Assembly: GCA_963697675.1 (NCBI GenBank)
Contig: CAVOOW010000008.1
Span: 124,001-188,000 of the forward strand
DNA from: CAVOOW01 sp963697675
GTDB taxonomy: Bacteria; Actinomycetota; Actinomycetes; JACCUZ01
Reading direction: 5' to 3'
Length of the DNA stretch: 64,000 bases
Shown piece after piece: positions 28,982 to 35,707 of this stretch. The notes under the pieces were generated by a model that worked only from the letters and a program-made list of their open reading frames with translations, was not told where the DNA came from and did not search any database. Both the position numbers and the translations under genes were made by a program. Every line of letters starts with the position of its first letter. Position 1 is the stretch's first letter.

Positions 28982-30040
28982 ATGAAGGCACTTGTTTATC
29001 ACGGTCCTGGTAGGAAGAGCTGGGACGAGGTGCCCGACCCGACGGTGATCCACGCCACCGACGCCATCGTCCAGGTCGACACCACGACGATCTGCGGCAC
29101 GGATCTGCACATCCTCAAGGGCGACGTTCCCGCAGTGACCGAAGGCAGGATCCTCGGGCATGAAGGCGTCGGCACCGTCCTCGAAGTCGGCTCGTCCGTC
29201 CGAACCGTCTCCGTCGGAGATCGCGTCATCATCTCGTGCGTCAGCTCCTGCGGAGTCTGCATCTACTGTCGCAGCGGCAACCCGTCGCACTGCGTCGCCG
29301 ACGAGGGCGCATCCGGCATCGGATGGATCCTCGGTCACCTCATCGACGGGACCCAGGCCGAGATGGTGCGGATCCCGTTCGCCGACACATCCCTCTACCT
29401 GCTGCCCGAGCAGGTGCCGGACGAGGCAGCCATTCTCCTCTCCGACATCCTCCCCACCGGCTTCGAGATCGGTGTGCAGTACGGGCGGGTCAAGCCAGGT
29501 GACACCGTCGCTGTCGTCGGCGCAGGCCCGGTCGGCCTGTCCGTCATCGCCACTGCCGCGCTCTACGGCGCCGCTCAGATCGTCGCGATCGACCTCGACG
29601 AGAGCCGGCTCGCGCTGGCCAAGCAGGTAGGCGCCTCGCACTGCGTCAACTCCGGTTCGCCTGATTGGAAAGAGCAGGTGTTCGCGTTGACCGACGGCTA
29701 TGGCGTCGACGTCGCGATCGAGGCCGTCGGCGTGCCGGCGACGTTCGACATGTGCACGCACCTCGTGCGCCCGGGTGGCAACGTGGCCAACGTCGGCGTG
29801 CACGGCAAGGCGGCGATGTTGGACCTGCAACGGCTGTGGATCCAGAACATCAACATCAGCATGGGTCTGGTCAACACCACGACGCTCGGGATGCTGCTCA
29901 AGCTCGTCGCTCAGCAGAAGCTGCCGGTCGACAAGTTCGTGACGCACCGCTTCGCCATGGACGACATCCTCACGGCGTACGAGACGTTCGGCAACGCGGC
30001 GGAGACCCAGGCACTCAAGGTGCTCATCAGCCGCGGGTAG
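28982..30040 (+). CDS. Zinc-dependent alcohol dehydrogenase family protein
   Basis: A 352-aa MDR dehydrogenase. ATG 28982 follows GGAGGGCGTC. Catalytic zinc: TTICGTDLHILKGDVP and ILGHEGVGTVLEVG. Structural zinc: SCVSSCGVCIYCRSGNPSHC. Nucleotide motif: VAVVGAGPVGLSVIATAALYG, followed by VAIDLDESRLALAKQVGA, the Asp indicating NAD preference. It resembles the actinobacterial branch often annotated as alcohol or threonine dehydrogenase-like; the substrate is unknown. The Ddn-like gene starts 9 bp downstream, so the two probably form an operon. Confidence 0.88.
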   Translation: MKALVYHGPGRKSWDEVPDPTVIHATDAIVQVDTTTICGTDLHILKGDVPAVTEGRILGHEGVGTVLEVGSSVRTVSVGDRVIISCVSSCGVCIYCRSGNPSHCVADEGASGIGWILGHLIDGTQAEMVRIPFADTSLYLLPEQVPDEAAILLSDILPTGFEIGVQYGRVKPGDTVAVVGAGPVGLSVIATAALYGAAQIVAIDLDESRLALAKQVGASHCVNSGSPDWKEQVFALTDGYGVDVAIEAVGVPATFDMCTHLVRPGGNVANVGVHGKAAMLDLQRLWIQNINISMGLVNTTTLGMLLKLVAQQKLPVDKFVTHRFAMDDILTAYETFGNAAETQALKVLISRG

Positions 30041-30049
30041 GTTCAGGGC

Positions 30050-30487
30050 ATGCCCAGTGACCTCGCGTTCAAGGCGATGAACGCCATCCACCGCAGCCTG
30101 CTGACGATCACCGGCGGGCGCGCTGGGTGGACGGCCCTGAACATGCCGGTCCTCGAGCTCACCACGACGGGGCGCCAGACCGGCCGGTCCCGCACCGTGA
30201 TGCTGACCTCACCCGTTCAGGAAGGGACAACGCTGGTCGTCGTCGCCTCGCGGGGCGGCGACGACAAGGCGCCTGCCTGGTTCCTGAACCTGCAGGACAA
30301 CCCCGAGGTGGGAGTGGCGCTGCAGGGCAAGCCGACCCAGCCGATGCACGCGCGAGTGGCCGACACCGCCGAACGGGCCCGACTGTGGCCCCTGGTGGTC
30401 GCCGACCATCAGAACTACGCCGACTACCAGACCAAGACCACCCGCGAGATCGCACTCGTCCTGCTCGAACCCAGCCCCCGCAGCTGA
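30050..30487 (+). CDS. Nitroreductase/deazaflavin-dependent (Ddn, DUF385) family protein
   Basis: A 145-aa split-barrel protein of the F420-binding Ddn/FDOR-B group. Typical features are the N-terminal helix, PVLELTTTGRQTGRSRTVML, LVVVASRGGDDKAPAWFLNL and NPEVGVALQGKPT. Relatives bind the deazaflavin F420, which is made in actinomycetes, and reduce quinones or other substrates; some bind fatty acids. The start ATG lies 9 bp after the dehydrogenase stop. A palindromic repeat follows the stop. Confidence 0.88.
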   Translation: MPSDLAFKAMNAIHRSLLTITGGRAGWTALNMPVLELTTTGRQTGRSRTVMLTSPVQEGTTLVVVASRGGDDKAPAWFLNLQDNPEVGVALQGKPTQPMHARVADTAERARLWPLVVADHQNYADYQTKTTREIALVLLEPSPRS

Positions 30488-30499
30488 CCACACCCGCTT

Positions 30500-30595
30500 C
30501 GGGAATCGACCACGTTCAGCATGCGGGCGGACGGTTCGCAAGGCGTGCAGGCCTAGCTGAACCGTCCGCAGACCTACCGAACGTGGTCGACTGTC
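30500..30595. repeat. Nested-palindrome repeat element, copy 1
   Basis: Two nested stems: outer arms 30506-30517 and 30579-30590 (TCGACCACGTTC and complement, 12 bp), inner arms 30527-30537 and 30559-30569 (GCGGACGGTTC and complement, 11 bp). It sits between the convergent ends of the Ddn-like gene and the ABC permease gene. A second copy in opposite orientation lies at 34706-34800; the two are nearly identical when one is reversed. The structure is REP/MITE-like and may also act as a bidirectional terminator. Confidence 0.8.
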
Positions 30596-30609
30596 CGGGG
30601 CGGCGGGGG

Positions 30610-31455
30610 TCACACGACGTCGCGTTGGCGTGTCGTCCAGATGGCCAGGGCAGCGCAGGCCGCGAGATAGCAGACCAGGGTGACCAGGGCACGCGGCTCG
30701 GTGACCGATGCGGTGACACCGGGCGGCGGGTCGATCACGCGGTCGGGCATCACGGCGCTGACCAGTGAACCCGCGTTCACTCCGGGCAGCACGTCGCGCA
30801 GCGGCCGCAACGCGGTCAGCACATTGCTCGCCATCGCCGAGACCAGGTTCTCGATGCCGAGCACCCAGACGACACCGAGTCCGATCGGCAAGGCCACGCC
30901 GCGCAGAGTCACGCCGAGCACCGCGCCCAGCGATCCCCAGACGACCAGCACGAGCCAGCCGGCACCGAACCCCTCGGCCAGGGCCGCGACGCTGGGCCAG
31001 TGCATGGCCTTGTCCTCCGCCAGAGAGATCCCAGCGGTGCTCGCGGCGCTGAGCGCGAACAGCACGCTGACGCAGACCAGCATGGCGACACCGAGCGCGA
31101 CCAGCTGAGCCCCCAGAACCGAAGACCGGCCAGGACGTTGGGAGAGCATCGTCTTCACCGTCCCCCAGCCGTACTCACCGCCGAACATCAGCGCACCGAG
31201 CACCAGAGCCAGTGCACCCGCAAACACGGGGAAGCCACCGATCGTGTTGATGACCAGCTGGTCGGGCAGCGTGCTGGCGAGAACCTGCTGCGGTGGGATG
31301 TTCCCTGCAAAGCTCTGCGCGTCGCCGGCCCGGTAGGACAGGTAGGGCACCAGATAGCTGAAGATCTGATTGAGCACAGCGGCAGCGGCAAGCAGCACCC
31401 ACGCGGCGGGCCGCTTCCTCAGCTTGAACAGCTCCGCGCGGACGATGTCACGCAT
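30610..31455 (-). CDS. ABC transporter permease
   Basis: A 281-aa ABC-2-type membrane permease with six predicted TM segments, starting at ATG 31455 with the usual cytoplasmic amphipathic start (RDIVRAELFKLRKRP). Segments include AAWVLLAAAAVLNQIF, FAGALALVLGALMFGGEY, LVALGVAMLVCVSVLFAL and ALVTLVCYLAACAALAIW. The EYGWGTVKTMLSQRP motif after TM2 is shared by exporters of the bacitracin/drug-efflux type. Its start overlaps the end of the ATPase gene by 8 bp. Likely exports a peptide or lipid-active compound under control of the nearby two-component system. Confidence 0.88.
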   Translation of the reverse strand: MRDIVRAELFKLRKRPAAWVLLAAAAVLNQIFSYLVPYLSYRAGDAQSFAGNIPPQQVLASTLPDQLVINTIGGFPVFAGALALVLGALMFGGEYGWGTVKTMLSQRPGRSSVLGAQLVALGVAMLVCVSVLFALSAASTAGISLAEDKAMHWPSVAALAEGFGAGWLVLVVWGSLGAVLGVTLRGVALPIGLGVVWVLGIENLVSAMASNVLTALRPLRDVLPGVNAGSLVSAVMPDRVIDPPPGVTASVTEPRALVTLVCYLAACAALAIWTTRQRDVV

Positions 31456-32398
31456 GCTCGACCTCCTCAGTGCGGCGGAAGCCGCTGGTCTCGTGGTCAG
31501 TCTCGTGGGATGTCATTGCGAGGAACACGTCTTCGAGCTGACGCTCGTCCCGCCGCAGCTCCGTGACCGCGACGCCGGCGTTCACCAGCGTGCGGTTGAT
31601 CAGCGCCGTATGGCGATCATCGGTGCGCACCCGCAGGGCGCCTTCGAACGTACGCACGCTCTCCACCTCTCGCATCGACTCGAGCTCGCTGCGGGCGAGG
31701 TCCGAGGGAGCTGCGGCGACGATCAGCTCGGTGCCGCCCCGCAGCTCCTCAACGGTGCTCTCGGCGACCATGCGGCCGCGGTCGATCACGCCGACGCGGT
31801 CGCAGATCTGCTGGACCTCACCGAGCAGGTGGCTGGACAGCAGGACGGTGCGACCGCCGGCGCCCAGAGCGCGCACCAGCCGCCGCATGTCCCGCATCCC
31901 CGCCGGGTCCAGCCCGTTGGTCGGCTCGTCGAGGATGACGAGCTCCGGGTCCTTGAGCAGCGCGGCGGCCACACCGAGCCGCTGCTTCATCCCGAGGGAG
32001 TACGTGGAGAACTTGTCGCGCGCGCGGTCGGCCAGGTCAACCGTCTGCAGCACGTCAGCGATGCGCGACGCCGGCACACCGGCATAGCGGGCGACGACCA
32101 GCATGTTGTCGTGGCCGGACAGGTAGGGATAGAACGCAGGTCCCTCGACCAGCGATCCGATGCGCGCCAGCGCCTGCGGGTCGCCCGGCGGCCGGCCCAG
32201 CACCGTGACAGTGCCGGCGCTCGGGGCGACCAGGCCGAGCAGCATGCGCAATGTCGTCGTCTTGCCGGCGCCGTTGGGTCCCAGGAATCCGTAGACCTCC
32301 CCGGGCCGCACCGAGAGGCTGATGTCGTCGACAGCGGTGCGGGCGCCGTAGCGCTTGGTCAGCCCGCGGACCTCGACGACGCCGACCGGGCTGCTCAT
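31448..32398 (-). CDS. ABC transporter ATP-binding protein
   Basis: A 316-aa ATPase, partner of the adjacent permease. Walker A GPNGAGKTTTLRML near residue 40, signature YSLGMKQRLGVAAALL, Walker B LVILDEPTNGLDPAGM and H-loop LLSSHLLGEV are all intact. The C-terminal extension (from about residue 220) is the DUF4162-like region of drug/bacteriocin exporters. ATG 32398 overlaps the stop of the SHOCT gene (TGA at 32395-32397), so both are translationally coupled. Confidence 0.93.
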   Translation of the reverse strand: MSSPVGVVEVRGLTKRYGARTAVDDISLSVRPGEVYGFLGPNGAGKTTTLRMLLGLVAPSAGTVTVLGRPPGDPQALARIGSLVEGPAFYPYLSGHDNMLVVARYAGVPASRIADVLQTVDLADRARDKFSTYSLGMKQRLGVAAALLKDPELVILDEPTNGLDPAGMRDMRRLVRALGAGGRTVLLSSHLLGEVQQICDRVGVIDRGRMVAESTVEELRGGTELIVAAAPSDLARSELESMREVESVRTFEGALRVRTDDRHTALINRTLVNAGVAVTELRRDERQLEDVFLAMTSHETDHETSGFRRTEEVEHA

Positions 32399-32671
32399 CC
32401 CTTCTCCTTCAGGACGGCACGACGCTCGCGATACTCCTGCTCGGTGATCTCGCCCGCGGCGAACCGCTCCGCCAGCTTGGCCTCGCCGGCGCGGGCACCG
32501 GCGTACGCGCGGTTACGGCGGCCGAACCGCAGGCACACCATGACGATGGTGGCCACGACCAGCGAACCAGAGGATCGGGATGATCGGCCACCAGGCGCCT
32601 GGACCGTGGTGCCAGTGATCGGCGAGCAGAACCTGAGCCGGGCTTGCGGAAACGAGTGTTGCGCTCGACAT
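32395..32671 (-). CDS. Small SHOCT-domain membrane protein (one frame break)
   Basis: A protein of about 91 aa, starting at ATG 32671 (MSSATLVSASPAQVLL). One TM segment follows: WWPIIPILWFA then, after removing one base near 32562, VVATIVMVCLRFG. The C-terminal 35 residues (EAKLAERFAAGEITEQEYRE) are a SHOCT domain, a short helical oligomerisation module. Such proteins often lie beside ABC exporters and two-component systems, as here. Function unknown; a regulatory or scaffolding role at the membrane is plausible. Confidence 0.75.
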
Positions 32672-32788
32672 GAGAGCTCCTTGGACGATGTGACTTCCTG
32701 ACACATCGATCCTCGCCACGGCGAGCGCCCGCGTCGTCGTACAGCGGAAGGCACTTGACCTACGCCCGCTGCGGTAGGCGCGGTCGGT

Positions 32789-33454
32789 TCAGTCGGACCA
32801 GCCCGGCCGCACCAGGCCGGTCTCGTACGCCATCACGACGAGCTGGGCCCGGTCGCGTGCCTGCAGCTTGACCATCGACCGGCTCACGTGTGTCTTGGCC
32901 GTGGCCGGGCTCATCACCAGCCGGACGGCGATCTCGTCGTTGGTGAGCCCCTCACCGACCAGGGCGACGACCTCGCGCTCGCGTTCGGTGAGCGGGTCGA
33001 GCAGCTCGAGCGGCCGGGTCCGCCGGCTGCGGTCGGCAAACTCGGCGATCAACCGGCGCGTCACGTTCGGCGACAGCAACGCGTCCCCGTTGGCGACCGC
33101 CCGCACGCCGCGCAGCAGCTCGACCGGCTCGGTGTCCTTGACCAGGAAGCCGCTCGCGCCGATGCGGATCGCCTCGAAGACGTACTCATCGAGATCGAAC
33201 GTCGTCAAGATGATGACCCGCGACCCCGCGAGGTCTTCGTCCGCCGCGATCGCGCGGGTCGCCTCCAGACCGTCCAGGTCGGGCATCCGGATGTCCATGA
33301 GCACGACGTCAGGGCGGGTCGCGCGTACGACCGTGACGGCCTCGCGTCCGTTCGCGGCCTCCCCGACGACGTCGATGTCGTCCTCGGCATCGAGCAGCGC
33401 GCGCAGCCCCGCCCGCAGCAGTGCCTGGTCGTCGGCCAGCACGACCCGGATCAC
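32789..33454 (-). CDS. NarL/LuxR-family response regulator
   Basis: A 221-aa response regulator. The receiver domain has VVLADDQALLRAGL, the phospho-acceptor Asp in VVLMDIRMPDLDG, ILTTFD and FLVKDTEP. The C-terminal HTH (LTEREREVVALVGEGLTNDE, then SPATAKTHVSRSMVKL) is LuxR-type. The start ATG at 33454 overlaps the kinase stop as ATGA. It probably drives the SHOCT/ABC genes downstream across a 117-bp gap that could hold its target promoter. Confidence 0.93.
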   Translation of the reverse strand: MIRVVLADDQALLRAGLRALLDAEDDIDVVGEAANGREAVTVVRATRPDVVLMDIRMPDLDGLEATRAIAADEDLAGSRVIILTTFDLDEYVFEAIRIGASGFLVKDTEPVELLRGVRAVANGDALLSPNVTRRLIAEFADRSRRTRPLELLDPLTEREREVVALVGEGLTNDEIAVRLVMSPATAKTHVSRSMVKLQARDRAQLVVMAYETGLVRPGWSD

Positions 33455-34602
33455 CGTTGCGCTCCCAGCGGCAAGGTGACGGCCACGCTGGTGCCGCCGG
33501 AAGGGGAAGCACCCATGGTCAGCGTGCCGCCGAGTGCGACAGCTCGCTCTCGCATGCCGCGGATGCCGCTGCCCTCCTCCAACGAGCCGATGCCGGGGCC
33601 ACCCGTTCCGTCGTCCGCGACTTCCACGCTCAGCACGTCTGCGCCATAGCCGAGCCGGATGTCCGCGTGCCGCGCACCGGAGTGCCGTACGACGTTGGTG
33701 ATCGCCTCCTGGATGATCCGGAAGGCCGCGAGCTCGGTGGCCGCGGGCAGCGGCCGGACGTCGCCCTCCACCACCTTGCGCACCGTGAGTCCCGCGTGGC
33801 CGCTGCGCTCGACCAGGTTGTCCAACGAGGCGAGTGTGGACGCGGGCGCACGAGGGGCGGCCTCCGTCTCGTCACGCAGCACTCCGACGAGGGCTCGCAG
33901 CTCGACCAGGGCCTCCTTGCTTGCGTCCTTGATGGCGACCAGCGCGGTCTGCGCCTGCTCGGGGCGCCGGTCGACCAGGTGCAGGGCGACGCCGGCCTGG
34001 ACGTTGATCAGTGACATGTGATGCGCGACGACGTCGTGCAGCTCGCGCGCGATGCGCAGGCGCTCCTCGTTGACCTGCCGGCGTTCCGTCTCGGCGCGCA
34101 CCTGCCCGGCGACGATGCTGCGTTCGCGGCGCACCCTGGCGACCTCACCGACGATGAGGATCACCAACGTCCAAGCACCGACACCCAGCGCCTGACCCCA
34201 CGACCAGCCGTCGTCGCGGAAGACCGGCCGCAGCGCGAGGTGGCCGAAGTAGATGGCGCCTGCGGCGAGCCACGCAGCCGTCCGGTGACCACGCACGACG
34301 GCGACGAACAGGGCCACGACCAGGCTCAGGATCACCGGCCCGTACGCATAGCCCCGCAGCAGGTAGACCAGCGTCACCGCAGAGACGAACCAGAGGACCC
34401 CGACCGGATGGCGCCGCAGGAACAGCAGCGCGAGCGGCGCGGCGAGCGCGAGCACGATCGCCAACGCGTCGACAGCCCGGCGGTCGGATTGATGTTCCGA
34501 GGCGCCGATCGTGCCGAAGACCGAAACCACGCCCAGCACCAACGGTCCGGCCACAGCCGCGACCCGCCAGCGCGAGGCACGGCTGTCGGTTTCGTTGTCC
34601 AC
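33451..34602 (-). CDS. NarL-type sensor histidine kinase (HisKA_3)
   Basis: A 383-aa kinase beginning at ATG 34602. Five or so TM segments fill residues about 15-160 (VAAVAGPLVLGVVSVFG, ALAIVLALAAPLALLFL, ILSLVVALFVAVVRG and others) with hardly any extracellular domain, an intramembrane-sensing layout common for antibiotic-sensing systems. The dimerisation domain carries IARELHDVVAHHMSLI with the phospho-His; the ATPase domain shows VEVADDGTGGPG and GIRGMRERAVALGG. Partner of the regulator it overlaps. Confidence 0.92.
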   Translation of the reverse strand: MDNETDSRASRWRVAAVAGPLVLGVVSVFGTIGASEHQSDRRAVDALAIVLALAAPLALLFLRRHPVGVLWFVSAVTLVYLLRGYAYGPVILSLVVALFVAVVRGHRTAAWLAAGAIYFGHLALRPVFRDDGWSWGQALGVGAWTLVILIVGEVARVRRERSIVAGQVRAETERRQVNEERLRIARELHDVVAHHMSLINVQAGVALHLVDRRPEQAQTALVAIKDASKEALVELRALVGVLRDETEAAPRAPASTLASLDNLVERSGHAGLTVRKVVEGDVRPLPAATELAAFRIIQEAITNVVRHSGARHADIRLGYGADVLSVEVADDGTGGPGIGSLEEGSGIRGMRERAVALGGTLTMGASPSGGTSVAVTLPLGAQR

Positions 34603-34705
34603 ACCTGCACGGTAGGCGAGGTGGTGCTCGAACTCATCGCCTGCACGGGGCAGCGCCGGCTACTCCCCCGGGAGTACACCGCCGCCGCCCGCCGCCGCCC
34701 GCACT

Positions 34706-34800
34706 CGGGAATCGACCACGTTCAGCAGGTGTACGGACGGTTCGCTATGCCTGCAAGCCTTGCGAACCGTCCGCCGGCATGCTGAACGTGGTCGATTCCG
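34706..34800. repeat. Nested-palindrome repeat element, copy 2 (inverted relative to copy 1)
   Basis: Outer arms 34708-34727 and 34780-34799 pair perfectly over 20 bp (GGAATCGACCACGTTCAGCA and complement). Inner arms 34734-34745 and 34762-34773 pair over 12 bp (CGGACGGTTCGC and complement). Reversed, it matches copy 1 at 30.5 kb closely, including the loop (GCAAGGC, TGCAGGC). The two copies bracket the ABC/two-component block. No transposase or obvious target duplication is seen. Confidence 0.85.
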
Positions 34801-34819
34801 GGAGCGGGGGGTCGTCGGG

Positions 34820-35339
34820 TCAGAGGGTGGGACCGGTGAAGAAGCCGTCCACGTCCACCCGCGGGTGCCCTGCAGTGCCGACAACCACGATCTTAATGGT
34901 GTGAGTGGCGCTGTTCCCGAACCAGTTGGACCACACGACCTGCGGTCCGGTGTTCGCTGCGGCGTACAGGCTCACCGTCGCCTTGAGCACACCGTTCTGA
35001 TAGACCTTGGCCGAGCCACGCCCCGGACCGAGCTCGCTGACCCAGCCGAACGTCCTGCCGGTGTAGGTGATGCTCGCCGCAGCGCCTGCTTTGACCGCGT
35101 GGATGTCGGACCCGAACATGAACGCCGCTCCGGGTCGAGTGCGTCCACGGGCCGCCGGTGTACGTCGCCGCGTTGTCGTCGACGGGGTAGAGGTAGTTCA
35201 CGTTGTCCAGCAGGTTCAACGGGCGATCCGTCGCCGGGAACGGCCAGTCGTCGGGGTAGCCGCAGTCAATGGGCGTCCCCGTGCCCCAGCCGTGAGGCCG
35301 ATCAGGCCTGCGTGAGCCTCGAAAATCGAAGTCGATCAT
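34820..35339 (-). pseudogene. C-terminal remnant of a secreted protein with a beta-sandwich domain
   Basis: From an ATG at 35339 the frame encodes about 75 residues with LLDNVNYLYPVDDNAATYTG, then after a +1 change near 35125 the domain continues FMFGSDIHAVKAGAAASITY, RTFGWVSELGPGRGSAKVYQ, LKATVSLYAAANTGPQVVW and THTIKIVVVGTAGHPRVDVD, ending at 34820. The pattern (ATYTG, ITYTGRTFGWV, GSAKVY, HTIKIVVVGT, RVDVD) is the small jelly-roll-like domain found at the C-termini of many actinobacterial secreted proteins. No signal peptide or catalytic domain precedes it, so I read it as a truncated remnant. Confidence 0.6.
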
Positions 35340-35707
35340 TCAGCTTCCGACATCGCACGCAAAACGGCACCGGAGGAGCCCGTGCATGTGCCCCGCTTCA
35401 TGATCGCGAAAGATCTCAGAGCACCACGCCCACACGATCCTTCGTGATCATGAAATATCCGACCGGCTCTAGGCGGTCGGAACTTTCATGATCACGAAAT
35501 GTGGGGCTGGGCGAAGGCGCTCATCGTAAGAACTCTGGACAGATTGACCGTGCGGCATTGACAGTGCTGCGCCCGATCGGGTTCGCTGAACGGCGGTCTT
35601 TGACGCACGTCGCACACCCGGTCGCCGAGGGGGCACCGCCGGAACGGCCTCCCTGTGTGCTGCCCACAAGCGGGGGAGGCAGAGCTGATGTCGCTCAGGT
35701 GGCGCAC
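35340..35707. other. Non-coding region upstream of the large-protein operon
   Basis: This 368-bp gap separates the remnant at 34.8-35.3 kb from the phospholipase-D-like gene. It holds three evenly spaced palindromes (35397-35498, described separately) and otherwise no gene I can support. The plus-strand frame of the next gene is open from 35501, but its first 60 codons do not look like protein. Confidence 0.6.
35397..35498. promoter_or_regulatory. Three 14-bp palindromes spaced exactly 44 bp
   Basis: TTCATGATCGCGAA (35397-35410), TTCGTGATCATGAA (35441-35454) and TTCATGATCACGAA (35485-35498) are near-palindromic copies of TTCRTGATCAYGAA. Their centres are 35403.5, 35447.5 and 35491.5, exactly 44 bp apart. 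Copies 2 and 3 also form a long hairpin with CCGACCG/CGGTCGG near the loop (35459-35465 and 35474-35480), and copies 1 and 2 can pair instead. They precede the five-gene operon by about 210 bp, so they may be operators, a MITE-like repeat, or alternative hairpins. Confidence 0.6.

Noticed and set aside
30500..34800. A complete composite transposon
   Set aside because: No transposase or target duplication is visible; only the inverted palindromic elements are seen.
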